A stretch of 64,000 bases of DNA from M3007 sp031425155 (GTDB taxonomy: Bacteria > Bacteroidota > Bacteroidia > Chitinophagales > Saprospiraceae), in NCBI GenBank assembly GCA_031425155.1, contig JANPIV010000054.1, forward strand, positions 1-64,000. The letters are read 5' to 3'. Positions 1 through 8,687 of this stretch are shown in pieces. A program made the position numbers and the translations under genes. The number at the start of each line of letters is the position of its first letter. Position 1 is the first letter of the stretch. The notes beneath the pieces were generated by a model. The model ran no database searches, was not told where the DNA came from, and saw nothing but the letters and a program-made list of their open reading frames with translations.

Positions 1-79
1 CCTGAAAATGACCTTCCTCATGCAAACGAACGACCATCTGACGGCGAAACTTTTGAGCACTCTCATCTTTAAGACGCAT
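1..79 (-). CDS. Truncated ORF at window edge, possible transposase or HTH protein N-terminus
   Basis: An ATG at 77-79 on the minus strand opens 26 codons that run off the left edge. The peptide begins MRLKDESAQKFRRQ and is basic, continuing with a short stretch rich in R, V and H. This resembles the N-terminus of helix-turn-helix transposases, but 26 residues are too few to name a family. There is no clear ribosome binding site. It could also be a chance ORF. Confidence 0.3.
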   Translation of the reverse strand, partial: MRLKDESAQKFRRQMVVRLHEEGHFQ

Positions 80-143
80 TCTGCTTTTTTAGCCCCAAAG
101 GTAAAAATAACCGTATCATTGATCAATGTCGAAAGGTATTAAA

Positions 144-257
144 AGGGCAAAAAAGCAAAAGGCAAAGAGCAAATGGAAACAGTAACATCCTGATTTTCAT
201 CAATAAAACATAGGACGCTGCTTTGCATCATTTGCCTTTTGCTCTTTGCCTTTTTGC
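144..257. repeat. Imperfect inverted repeat made of GGCAAA-type hexamers
   Basis: The left arm (about 144-176) is built from GCAAAAGGCAAAGAGCAAATG. The right arm (about 229-257) is the near reverse complement, and about 50 nt lie between them. It sits just downstream of the LacI gene on the minus strand and may end its transcript. Similar GGCAAA-rich strings occur at 26187-26210 and 53157-53180, inside coding sequence. Confidence 0.55.
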
Positions 258-262
258 TTATT

Positions 263-1285
263 TTATTGCCGCACCACCAGCCGCGTTTCGATCATAATTT
301 CTCTTGGCTCCACTTCCAAAACTACCTCTTTTTCTAGTAAAGCCATTAGTAATTCGGCGGCTTTTTCCCCCATCTGATAGGCAAATTGTTCCACGGAAGC
401 CACTGGCGGATTATCAATAAAATCCGTCACGGGCAGGTTGGCAAAACTCACAAATACAATGTCCTGATTAGGTACAATACCATTTTGTTTGCACCATTGC
501 ATAGCATGTAAAGCCGTATAATCATTGAACGCAACCACGGCTTGCGGACGATTGGGCAAGCGGCACAGTTCCGCCATTTTGGCCCAGGTATCTGCCTGGC
601 TTAGGTCCACCGATTTAATAAAATCAGGCTGAACGACTAGTTTATATTCCGCAATCGCCGTTTGATAACCAGTCAGTCGCTCCTGGGAAACTTCCAGATT
701 TGTGGGCCCATTCAGCAGGGCTATTTCCGTAAATCCACGTTGCAAAAGATAGTGCATGGCCGCCAATGCCCCGGCCACCACCTCACTCCGCACCCGATGC
801 GCTGGAAAATCCCGGGGCACCCGATCAAAAAAGACCAGCGGAATGCCATAGTCCTGCAACTTTTGAAAGTGGGCGTAATCCGTCGTTTCGGCACTGATGC
901 TGGCAATCACGCCATCCACTCGGCTACGCAGAAATGACTGGATGGCTTTCACTTCGCGATCAAAACAATTGCGGCTCTGGCTGACGATCACATTATAATC
1001 TTTCGGCGTGATCACGTCCTCAATGCCCGTAATGGCCAGCGAAAAAAACTCTTCTTTCAGGAAAGGCAGCAGCACGCCAATGGTCAGGGTGCGGTGTTTG
1101 CGCAGCAGTTGCGCCGCCGAATTAGGAATGTAGTGCATCTGCCGGGCCATGTCCTGCACCCGCTGCCTCGTCCGCAGCCCAATCCGCGGATGATTGTGCA
1201 AAGCCCTGGAAACGGTGGAGACCGAAACGTTGAGCGCCTGAGCGATCTCCTTGATCGTAGATGGATGCTTTTGCATGGCTGGCAT
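263..1285 (-). CDS. LacI-family transcriptional regulator of the adjacent galactan locus
   Basis: This is a DNA-binding repressor of the LacI/GalR family, about 340 aa. The N-terminal helix-turn-helix reads TIKEIAQALNVSVSTVSRALH, followed by the hinge and a periplasmic-binding-protein-like sensor domain (motifs RVDGVIAS, VFFDRVPRD, ALLNGPTN, VVAFNDYTALHAM). The open frame extends upstream to 1417, but the extra 44 residues precede the HTH and contain the candidate operator. I therefore place the start at the ATG at 1283-1285 (MPAMQKH); the ATG at 1274-1276 is equally possible. It is divergent from the SusC gene, an arrangement known for LacI regulators of Bacteroidota glycan loci. Its ligand is probably a galacto-oligosaccharide, inferred only from the neighbours. 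Confidence 0.9.
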   Translation of the reverse strand: MPAMQKHPSTIKEIAQALNVSVSTVSRALHNHPRIGLRTRQRVQDMARQMHYIPNSAAQLLRKHRTLTIGVLLPFLKEEFFSLAITGIEDVITPKDYNVIVSQSRNCFDREVKAIQSFLRSRVDGVIASISAETTDYAHFQKLQDYGIPLVFFDRVPRDFPAHRVRSEVVAGALAAMHYLLQRGFTEIALLNGPTNLEVSQERLTGYQTAIAEYKLVVQPDFIKSVDLSQADTWAKMAELCRLPNRPQAVVAFNDYTALHAMQWCKQNGIVPNQDIVFVSFANLPVTDFIDNPPVASVEQFAYQMGEKAAELLMALLEKEVVLEVEPREIMIETRLVVRQ

Positions 1286-1367
1286 TTTTGAAACCAACAA
1301 CAACTGGGTTGCAAAACACGCCGGTAAGAAGAATGGCTTAAAAAAATTACGCCATCTCAAATTTTGC

Positions 1368-1379
1368 GCAACCGTTTGC
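1368..1379. promoter_or_regulatory. Candidate LacI operator GCAACCGTTTGC
   Basis: GCAACCGTTTGC matches its own reverse complement at 10 of 12 positions and has the central CG typical of LacI-family operators (pattern GCAAnCGnTTGC). It lies between the divergent lacI-type gene and susC, so it could control both. No second copy was found nearby. Confidence 0.55.
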
Positions 1380-1496
1380 AATGATAATAAAACGGGGGGA
1401 AATGAGGATGCAATCAAAATTTTACTTAGAAATGGCTTATAACCATTCAGGAGACATCCTTTTTGATTTCAAATTGAAATACCTTTCGCTCGCAAT

Positions 1497-1526
1497 ACCA
1501 CCGCACATTGTTCGGTATCCGGTGGT
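1497..1526 (+). promoter_or_regulatory. Small hairpin in the SusC leader
   Basis: ACCACCG at 1497-1503 pairs with CGGTGGT at 1520-1526 around a 16-nt loop, 38 nt before the SusC start. It may be a leader structure that affects translation. No regulatory class is recognised. Confidence 0.3.
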
Positions 1527-1564
1527 TCAGCAGAATGTTCTTTTAAATCCAAACCCATACTTGT

Positions 1565-4522
1565 ATGCACTTAAAAAAATTACTTCAACAATTTTTATTA
1601 CCCCTATTGGCGATTTGCCTCTGGCAGACGGCTTTTGCCCAAACCAAAACCATCACCGGCAAAGTCACCGATAGTGCCGATGGTTCGGCCCTGATAGGCG
1701 CAACAGTAGCCGTAAAAGGCAGCAACATCGGTACCTCCACCGATGTGGATGGTGCCTTTACCCTTCGGGTGCCGGAAAATGCGGAAACGCTGACCATCAG
1801 TTACACTGGCTATGATTTGCAGGAAGTGTCGCTGGCCGGAGCCAGTACGCTGTCCATCCTGCTGGTCGCCGGTCAGGGCTACCTCGATGAGGTGGTCGTG
1901 GTCGGTTACGGCACTGCCAAAAAGTCCGACCTGACCGGGGCCATTACGGCTATTTCGGCCAAGGAATTCAACAAAGGGCCGGTGGTATCGCCGCAGCAAT
2001 TGATCGCGGGCAAGGTGCCGGGCGTGCAGATCACCTCGAACGGTGGCGCGCCAGGCAGTGGTGGCCGGATTCGCATTCGTGGCGGTTCTTCGCTCAATGC
2101 CAGCAACGACCCGCTGATCGTGATTGACGGGGTGCCATTGGACAACAATAAAGTGTCCGGTTCGGCCAACCCGTTGAGTTTGATCAATCCGAATGACATT
2201 GAGTCGTTCAACATCCTGAAAGACGCTTCCGCAACGGCCATTTATGGTTCGCGGGCTTCCAATGGCGTCATTATTATTACGACGAAAAGAGGGAACACGG
2301 GCAAATTGCAGGTGGATTTCAGCACGTTGCACTCCGTGGCCACCCGCACGAATGGCGTGGACGTGCTTTCGGCAGACGAATTTCGCACCTTGGTAAATGC
2401 CCAGGGTACGCAATCGCAGAAAGCCCTGTTGGGTACGGAAAGCACTGATTGGCAGGATGTTATCTACCACAATGCTTATTTTACGGATAATAACATCAAT
2501 TTCAGCGGTGGTTTAGGCAGTCTGCCGTACCGCCTGTCGCTGGGTTATTTGAATCAGAATGGCCTTCTGAAAACCGACAACTTGGAACGGACTTCGCTGG
2601 GCCTGAATTTGAGCCCGACTTTCCTGAATAAAAGCCTGTCGGTCAACGTAAACTTTAAAGGTTCGATTGGAAAAAGTCATTTTGCCGATCAGGGTGCGAT
2701 TGGTTCGGCGGTGTTTTTTGACCCGACCAAACCGGTGTATGCGCCTACGGAAAATGGCGTGGATGTGGGTGGTTACTATGAATGGCTGGATCCTGCTACG
2801 GGCCTGCCCAATACACTTGCCCCGCGTAATCCATTGAGTCTGTTGGAACAACGCAATGACGATGGCACCGTGAAAAGAGGCATTGGTAACATTCAACTGG
2901 ATTACAAACTGCCGTTTCTGCCGGAGTTGAGTGCCAACCTGAATTTAGGTATGGATATTTCCAGAGGCGAAGGCACAACGGTGCGGCCCGCTACCCTGGC
3001 TTCTGTGTATAATGTTAGAGGCACGACCACTCAGTATGAGCAGACCAAGACCAATAAATTACTAGAGTATTACATGAAATACGCCAAGAACCTGGAAAGT
3101 ATCAATAGTACGCTGGACTTGACGGCGGGTTATTCTTACCAGGACTGGATTCGCGACGAGCCCAGTTTTGCGGCGGTCAATGGCACGGGTACTGTTCCGG
3201 CTTCGGCACCGTTCAAAACCCAAAATACGCTGCTTTCGGTGTTTGGTCGGATTAACTATGTGTATAATGACCGCTACTTACTGACGGCTACCGTACGCCG
3301 CGATGGTTCTTCGCGCTTCAGCCCGGATACACGCTGGGGTACGTTCCCATCGGTGGGTCTGGCCTGGCGCATCGCTCAGGAGTCGTTCCTGCGTAATTCC
3401 AAAACGGTGTCTGATCTGAAACTCCGCCTGGGTTATGGTGTGACCGGCCAGCAGGATATTGGTTCTGACTATCCCTATCTGGCACGTTACACGCAGAGCG
3501 ATAGTAGTGCGATGTACCAGTTTGGCTCGGATTACTACTTTACGCTGCGGCCCGAAGGTTATGATGCGAAGATAAAGTGGGAAGAAACGACCACTTATAA
3601 TGCTGGTCTCGATCTTGGTTTATTTGATGGTCGCCTGTCACTCAGTGCAGATTATTATTTCAAGAAAACGAAGGATTTGCTGGCGGTTATTCCCGTACCC
3701 ATTGGTTCTAATTTGACCAACCGCATTTTGACCAATGTGGGTAATATAGAAAACAACGGCGTGGAACTTAATTTGAATGCCGTAATTGTGGATAATGATG
3801 CTTTCCGCTGGAATGCTAATGTCAACGTGACATTCAATAATAGCAAGATCACGAATCTGAGCAAAGTAAAAGACCAGAGTTCGGAAGGTGTACTAGTCGG
3901 CGGTATTGCCGGCGGTGTGGGTAATACCATTCAGATTCACACAGTGGGTTACAATCCTTTCGCTTTTTACGTCTATCAGCAAGTGTATGACGAAGCCGGA
4001 AAACCCATCGAAGGACTGTATGTGGACCGCAATAAAGATGGTGTGGTGAATGATAAAGATAAATACCGCTACCAATCACCTGACGCACAAGTATTTCTGG
4101 GTTTTAGTTCGCAGTTTGAATACAACCGCTGGAGTCTGGAATTCACCACCCGCGCTAATCTGGATAATTACCTCTATAATAACTTCAATGCCAGTGCAGG
4201 GGCGTACCAAAGTTTTTCCTTCCCGAACTATTTGGGCAATGTACCCGCTGCTACGCTGGAAACTGGATTTGAGCAGTACCAACTGTTTTCTGACCATTAT
4301 ATTCAGAACGCGTCTTTCTTTAAAATGGATTATTTGAGTCTGGGTTACAATGTAGGTCGTCTGGCTTCCAAAGGCCCGGCCCTACGTTTGACGGCTTCTA
4401 TCCAGAACGTATTTATCATTACGAAATACACGGGTCTTGATCCTGAAGTAGCGGGTGGTATTGACAATAATTTCTATCCCAATCCACGTGTGTTTGCGTT
4501 GGGAGCGAATTTGAAATTCTAA
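1565..4522 (+). CDS. SusC/RagA-type TonB-dependent outer-membrane glycan transporter
   Basis: 985 aa. A signal peptide covers about residues 1-25, ending TAFAQ. It is followed by a carboxypeptidase-regulatory-like beta-sandwich (TITGKVTDSADGSALIGATV), the SusC signature LDEVVVVGYGT, a plug domain with KVPGVQI and RIRGGSSLN...PLIVIDGVPL, and a 22-strand-type barrel ending in GANLKF with the C-terminal Phe. The protein forms the TonB-energised barrel capped by SusD, which imports oligosaccharides into the periplasm. It is the first gene of the SusC-SusD-SusE-GH53 series and is transcribed away from the LacI gene. The length is normal for the family. Substrate specificity is inferred from the GH53 neighbour. 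Confidence 0.96.
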   Translation: MHLKKLLQQFLLPLLAICLWQTAFAQTKTITGKVTDSADGSALIGATVAVKGSNIGTSTDVDGAFTLRVPENAETLTISYTGYDLQEVSLAGASTLSILLVAGQGYLDEVVVVGYGTAKKSDLTGAITAISAKEFNKGPVVSPQQLIAGKVPGVQITSNGGAPGSGGRIRIRGGSSLNASNDPLIVIDGVPLDNNKVSGSANPLSLINPNDIESFNILKDASATAIYGSRASNGVIIITTKRGNTGKLQVDFSTLHSVATRTNGVDVLSADEFRTLVNAQGTQSQKALLGTESTDWQDVIYHNAYFTDNNINFSGGLGSLPYRLSLGYLNQNGLLKTDNLERTSLGLNLSPTFLNKSLSVNVNFKGSIGKSHFADQGAIGSAVFFDPTKPVYAPTENGVDVGGYYEWLDPATGLPNTLAPRNPLSLLEQRNDDGTVKRGIGNIQLDYKLPFLPELSANLNLGMDISRGEGTTVRPATLASVYNVRGTTTQYEQTKTNKLLEYYMKYAKNLESINSTLDLTAGYSYQDWIRDEPSFAAVNGTGTVPASAPFKTQNTLLSVFGRINYVYNDRYLLTATVRRDGSSRFSPDTRWGTFPSVGLAWRIAQESFLRNSKTVSDLKLRLGYGVTGQQDIGSDYPYLARYTQSDSSAMYQFGSDYYFTLRPEGYDAKIKWEETTTYNAGLDLGLFDGRLSLSADYYFKKTKDLLAVIPVPIGSNLTNRILTNVGNIENNGVELNLNAVIVDNDAFRWNANVNVTFNNSKITNLSKVKDQSSEGVLVGGIAGGVGNTIQIHTVGYNPFAFYVYQQVYDEAGKPIEGLYVDRNKDGVVNDKDKYRYQSPDAQVFLGFSSQFEYNRWSLEFTTRANLDNYLYNNFNASAGAYQSFSFPNYLGNVPAATLETGFEQYQLFSDHYIQNASFFKMDYLSLGYNVGRLASKGPALRLTASIQNVFIITKYTGLDPEVAGGIDNNFYPNPRVFALGANLKF

Positions 4523-4530
4523 TTATAAAT

Positions 4531-4629
4531 GGAGTATTTGAGGATTTGAGTATGCGAGTATTTGATCAAATATGTGATCATCAAATACTTTAATCAAATA
4601 CTCAAATCCTCAGATACTCAAATCCTCAA
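4531..4629. repeat. Long palindromic repeat, family A copy 1
   Basis: About 99 bp made of GAGTATTTGAGGATTTGAG-type units. The left arm is matched by its reverse complement, (ATACTCAAATCCTCA)2-like, on the right, around a GATCA-rich centre. It lies between SusC and SusD in the same operon, so it may act as an RNA stability or attenuation element. Related copies are at 11268-11333 and 34155-34244. Confidence 0.8.
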
Positions 4630-4648
4630 CCTTCTCAACATTAAAAAA

Positions 4649-6241
4649 ATGATAAAGCACTTTTTTAATAAAATAATAGCCATACTACTGATTACGGTCA
4701 GTATGGCCGCCTGCACCAAAGATCTGGATCGCGCGCCTTTTTACGACATTACGTCGGCGAGTGTGTATGAAGATTTTGGCAATTACAAACTCATTCTGGC
4801 TAAATTATACGCTGGCATTGCCGTGAGCGGTCAACAAGGCCCCGCGGGCAAACCCGATATTACGGGCATTGACGAAGGCTTTTCTAATTACCTACGTCAA
4901 TACTGGCAGTTGCAGGAATTAACCACCGATGAAGCAGTAATTGGCTGGAATGATGGTACTATTGCACAGTTGCACTTTATTACCTGGACACCTGCCAATG
5001 AGTTTATCGGTGCCTTGTACAACCGGATTTTCTACCAGATTTCGGCTTGCAATGAGTTCATCCGCGAAACATCGGACGATAAGCTCAGCGAACGCGGTAT
5101 TAGTGGTGCTAATCTGGAAGATGCCAGGAAATTCCGGGCCGAAGCGCGTTTCCTGCGTGCGCTGAGTTACACCCACGCCATTGATATGTTTGGCAACGTG
5201 CCATTTGTTACGGAAAAAGACGCCGTCGGTTCATTTTTCCCAACGCAAACCAGCCGTACGGCTTTGTTCAATTATATTGAAACAGAACTGAAAAGTCTGG
5301 AAACCGAAATCACCGCTGCCAAGCAAAACGAGTATGGCCGCGCTGATGCCGCTGCCGTTTGGACGCTGCTGACCAGACTGTATCTGAATGCGAACGTCTA
5401 TACGGAAACGTCGAAATACACAGAAGCGATCACTTATGCCAGTAAGGTTATCAACGCCGGTTATGCTTTGGATGATAATTATCGCGACCTGTTTTTAGCC
5501 GACAATAACACTTCGCCGGAAATCATTTTCCCCATCGTGTTTGACGGTCTGCGTACCAAATCCTATGGTGGTATGACCTACATGATCCATGCGCCGGTCG
5601 GTGGTAATATGAATCCCGCTGATTTTGGTATTGGTGGTGGCTGGAGCGGGCTACGGACGACCAAAAACTTCGTCAGTTTGTTTCCGAATGCTAATGGCGA
5701 TGTGGACCAGCGTGGCATGTTCCACACCAGCGGACAAAAAATTGATGTGGAAGAAATTCCAACGTTCACCGACGGCTACCCGATCACGAAGTACAAAAAC
5801 GTGACTTCGACCGGCGTAAAAGGCTCTGATCCAGGCGGCGAATTCCCGGATACGGACTTCCCGATGTTCCGTCTGGCCGATGTGTATCTGATGTACGCCG
5901 AAGCCGTGCTGCGTGGCGGTACAGGTGGCGACCGGGCGACGGCCCTGCAGTATGTCAATGCCCTACGTGAACGCGCCTATGGCAATGCTTCCGGCAACAT
6001 CACCGATGCAGAATTAACGCTTGATTTTATGCTGGACGAACGCGGCCGCGAGTTGAACTGGGAAACGGTGCGCCGTACGGATTTGATTCGTTTTGACAAA
6101 TATACCGGGGCTAATTACCTGTGGCAGTGGAAAGGCGGCGTACTGGAAGGCCGGGAAGTAGAAGATTTCCGCACGTTGTTCCCCATTCCGTCTTCCGATA
6201 TTACGGCTAATCCAAATTTGCGCCAGAATACGGGGTACTGA
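4649..6241 (+). CDS. SusD/RagB-type outer-membrane glycan-binding lipoprotein
   Basis: About 530 aa. The frame is open from 4562, but that stretch is repeat sequence. The ATG at 4649 starts a lipoprotein signal (MIKHFFNKIIAILLITVSMAAC), with the lipobox Cys followed by TKDLDRAPF. Typical SusD features follow: AEARFLRALSYTHAIDMFGNVPFVTE in the TPR-like part, FRLADVYLMYAEAVLR, and the C-terminal ELNWETVRRTDLIRF and LFPIPSSDI...NPNLRQNTGY. It forms the lid of the SusC barrel at the cell surface and captures the glycan. It lies downstream of SusC, separated from it by a long hairpin. Confidence 0.95.
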   Translation: MIKHFFNKIIAILLITVSMAACTKDLDRAPFYDITSASVYEDFGNYKLILAKLYAGIAVSGQQGPAGKPDITGIDEGFSNYLRQYWQLQELTTDEAVIGWNDGTIAQLHFITWTPANEFIGALYNRIFYQISACNEFIRETSDDKLSERGISGANLEDARKFRAEARFLRALSYTHAIDMFGNVPFVTEKDAVGSFFPTQTSRTALFNYIETELKSLETEITAAKQNEYGRADAAAVWTLLTRLYLNANVYTETSKYTEAITYASKVINAGYALDDNYRDLFLADNNTSPEIIFPIVFDGLRTKSYGGMTYMIHAPVGGNMNPADFGIGGGWSGLRTTKNFVSLFPNANGDVDQRGMFHTSGQKIDVEEIPTFTDGYPITKYKNVTSTGVKGSDPGGEFPDTDFPMFRLADVYLMYAEAVLRGGTGGDRATALQYVNALRERAYGNASGNITDAELTLDFMLDERGRELNWETVRRTDLIRFDKYTGANYLWQWKGGVLEGREVEDFRTLFPIPSSDITANPNLRQNTGY

Positions 6242-6291
6242 TTTTGGTTGATTGGTTAATTATTATTTCCTTCACTTTCAATTAAACAAAC

Positions 6292-7359
6292 ATGAATAAG
6301 TTTATAGTTAAATTCCTCTTCGTCGGTCTGGCTTCCATGCTGTTATGGTCGTGCGAAAAAGACGAAACCCGCGCCGTAGCTAAGGCCGGCACTGGTCTGA
6401 CCCTGACTGCTTCGCAGACCGCTCTGGTCCTGAACGGTGCAGCTCCGAGCGATACAGTGCAGACATTTTCCTGGACGCCCGCCGATTTTGGCTTCGATGC
6501 CGGTGTCACTTACACGCTGCAAATAGCCAAGGCAGGCACCGACTTTGCTACGCCTAAAGACGTGATTCTCAGTGCTAAACGCGGGATAAAATACACCAAT
6601 GCCGATCTCAATCAGATTGCATTGGTATCGTTGGGATTGCCTACCGGCAGTGCTGGTGCCGTAGAAGCGCGGGTCAAAGCCGAGGCCAGTGCGAAATTAG
6701 CACCCGTGTATTCCAATATTGTATCGTTCACACTCACGCCTTACCTGGTCATCATCAATTATCCTTCGCTATGGGTACCCGGCGATCACCAAGGCTGGAC
6801 ACCAGCGACTGCCGACAAATTATCTTCCGTGTTGGATAATGGCAATTACGAGGGTTTTGTGAATATTTCGGGCGGCAATCTGAAATTCAAATTTACCAGT
6901 AATCCAGACTGGGATCACACCAATTATGGGGTCGTAACCAGCATGGTAGATGGTAACAAAGTCAGTGGAACGATCAGTTCTTCGGGCGGCGATATATCTG
7001 TGCCAGGCGTCGGCTACTACCGCATGAAAGTCAACACCACCGCGCTGACTTTTGAAGCCGTCAAAACCGCCTGGGGACTGATTGGGGATGCCATTCCGGT
7101 CACTGGTTGGAATTCGGATCAAGACCTGACCTATGATGCGGCTTCCAAAACCTGGTCTATTACTATTGATCTGGACGGTGGAAAAGCGATTAAATTCCGT
7201 GCCAATGATGCCTGGGATATTAATTTCGGCGACGATGGTGCTGATACCAGCCTGGAATATAACGGGGCGAATATTTCTATTGCCGAAAGTGGTAATTATA
7301 CCATTACGCTGGATTTGTCCACCCCGGGTTATTTCAAATACAAGGTGGTGAAAAATTAA
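6292..7359 (+). CDS. SusE-like surface glycan-binding lipoprotein
   Basis: 355 aa. It has a lipoprotein signal ending LLWSCEKDE (Cys about residue 21). The N-terminal SusE domain (about 30-150) contains FSWTPADFGFDAGVTYTLQI. Two starch-binding-type beta domains follow: one with WVPGDHQGWTP and one with WGLIGDAIPVTGWNSDQDL, ending TPGYFKYKVVKN. Proteins of this type sit on the outer surface beside SusCD and hold the polysaccharide. It comes right after SusD and before an intrinsic terminator, so it closes the first part of the operon. Confidence 0.9.
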   Translation: MNKFIVKFLFVGLASMLLWSCEKDETRAVAKAGTGLTLTASQTALVLNGAAPSDTVQTFSWTPADFGFDAGVTYTLQIAKAGTDFATPKDVILSAKRGIKYTNADLNQIALVSLGLPTGSAGAVEARVKAEASAKLAPVYSNIVSFTLTPYLVIINYPSLWVPGDHQGWTPATADKLSSVLDNGNYEGFVNISGGNLKFKFTSNPDWDHTNYGVVTSMVDGNKVSGTISSSGGDISVPGVGYYRMKVNTTALTFEAVKTAWGLIGDAIPVTGWNSDQDLTYDAASKTWSITIDLDGGKAIKFRANDAWDINFGDDGADTSLEYNGANISIAESGNYTITLDLSTPGYFKYKVVKN

Positions 7360-7389
7360 GAGACTGTTTTCATTAAAAATTTATCACTT

Positions 7390-7436
7390 AAAGGAGATGG
7401 GATCGTACTTAAACCGACGAAAACATCTCCTTTTTT
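7390..7436 (+). terminator. Intrinsic terminator between SusE and GH53
   Basis: AAAGGAGATG at 7390-7399 pairs with CATCTCCTTT at 7424-7433, followed by a T run. It likely lowers expression of the downstream hydrolase genes relative to SusCDE rather than fully separating them. Confidence 0.7.
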
Positions 7437-7445
7437 ATTTGAACT

Positions 7446-8621
7446 ATGAACAAACACTGCTTTCCACTAATAATAGCCGTCTTTTTAAGCACTGCTTTTA
7501 TTTCCTGTAAAAAAGACCCTGCACCCATCGTCAAAGAAACTCCGCAAAAGACTTTCTATATCTGGGAGAAATTCGCAATGGGAGCCGATCTTTCCTACGT
7601 CAATCAAGTGCAGCATCATGGCGGCGTTTATCGTGACTCTGGTGCAGTAACCGATCCCTTTGTTATTTTTAAAAAACATGGAGGCAATGTAGTCCGTGTC
7701 CGCTTGTGGCATAATCCTGCTATTTGGCAAGGACCACTGAATAATGGCCGCATTTACAATGACTTGGCTGATGTGGAAACGACCATCCAGCGCGCCAAAT
7801 CTGCTGGATTAGCCGTCAGTCTTGATTTGCACTATTCCGACCGCTGGGCCGATCCGGGGCATCAGGAAACGCCCGCTGCGTGGAGCGGATTGAGCCTGCC
7901 ATTGCTAGAGGATTCTGTTTATCAATATACTTTACAAGTGCTCACCCGCTTAAAAAGCAAAAATCTCACCCCGGAACTTATCCAGATCGGCAATGAAACC
8001 AATCAGGGTATGTTATTTCCATTAGGTAAAGTCGTCAATAACAACTGGTCGGCCTTTGCCAGTCTGCTGAACAGCGGCATCCGGGCTGTGCGGGATTTTT
8101 CGGCCACCTCCAGCCTGAAGCCCCAGATCATTATGCACGTGGCGCAGTATGTAAATGCCGATTTCTTCGCCCTTCACCTGGAGCAGTACGGCGTTACGGA
8201 TTACAACATACTTGGCATTTCCCACTACCAGATCTGGTCGGATGGATTCTCGTTCACCCAAGTCGAAAACACCACCCGCAGTCTGAAATTACGCTATGGC
8301 AAAAAAGTCATGATCGTGGAAACGGCCGCCCCTTGGACCAGTGAGCCCGCCGATGATTACACCAACATCATTTCCGGCACGGCCGGTTTCGCGGGTTTTG
8401 CCCTTTCGCCGGTCGGCCAGCGGGACTATATGCAAGCCCTCACCCAGGCCCTGATCAAAGGCGGTGGCAGCGGCATTATGTACTGGGAACCGGCCTGGAT
8501 TACTTCTACGCTAAACGACTCTTATGGCACGGGTTCTAGTTGGGACAATATGACCTTGTTTGATTTTACGGGCAATAGTCTGCCGGGATTGGATTTTATG
8601 ACGAATTCGTACAAGTTTTGA
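7446..8621 (+). CDS. GH53 endo-beta-1,4-galactanase lipoprotein
   Basis: 391 aa. A lipoprotein signal is present with the lipobox Cys at residue 21 (AFISCKK), so it is probably surface-anchored. The (beta/alpha)8 GH53 fold is recognisable from MGADLSYVNQ, VVRVRLWHNP, LDLHYSDRWADPGHQ, QIGNETNQGM (acid/base Glu about 184) and MIVETAAPW (nucleophile Glu about 292). The family cleaves internal beta-1,4-galactosyl bonds in pectic galactan and type I arabinogalactan. Its place behind SusCDE points to initial cleavage at the surface before import. Both catalytic residues are present and the length is normal. Confidence 0.95.
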   Translation: MNKHCFPLIIAVFLSTAFISCKKDPAPIVKETPQKTFYIWEKFAMGADLSYVNQVQHHGGVYRDSGAVTDPFVIFKKHGGNVVRVRLWHNPAIWQGPLNNGRIYNDLADVETTIQRAKSAGLAVSLDLHYSDRWADPGHQETPAAWSGLSLPLLEDSVYQYTLQVLTRLKSKNLTPELIQIGNETNQGMLFPLGKVVNNNWSAFASLLNSGIRAVRDFSATSSLKPQIIMHVAQYVNADFFALHLEQYGVTDYNILGISHYQIWSDGFSFTQVENTTRSLKLRYGKKVMIVETAAPWTSEPADDYTNIISGTAGFAGFALSPVGQRDYMQALTQALIKGGGSGIMYWEPAWITSTLNDSYGTGSSWDNMTLFDFTGNSLPGLDFMTNSYKF

Positions 8622-8622
8622 G

Positions 8623-8677
8623 GTAACGCCAACTTTTAGTTGGCAAAAATTTATCGCCAACTAAAAGTTGGCGTTAC
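8623..8677. repeat. Perfect 22-bp-arm hairpin between two hydrolase genes
   Basis: GTAACGCCAACTTTTAGTTG plus GC at 8623-8644 is the exact reverse complement of 8656-8677, with an 11-nt loop. It occupies the whole space between the GH53 stop and the next signal peptide. There is no U tract, so it is more likely an mRNA stability element or a dispersed palindrome than a terminator. Confidence 0.8.
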
Positions 8678-8687
8678 TACAACAACG

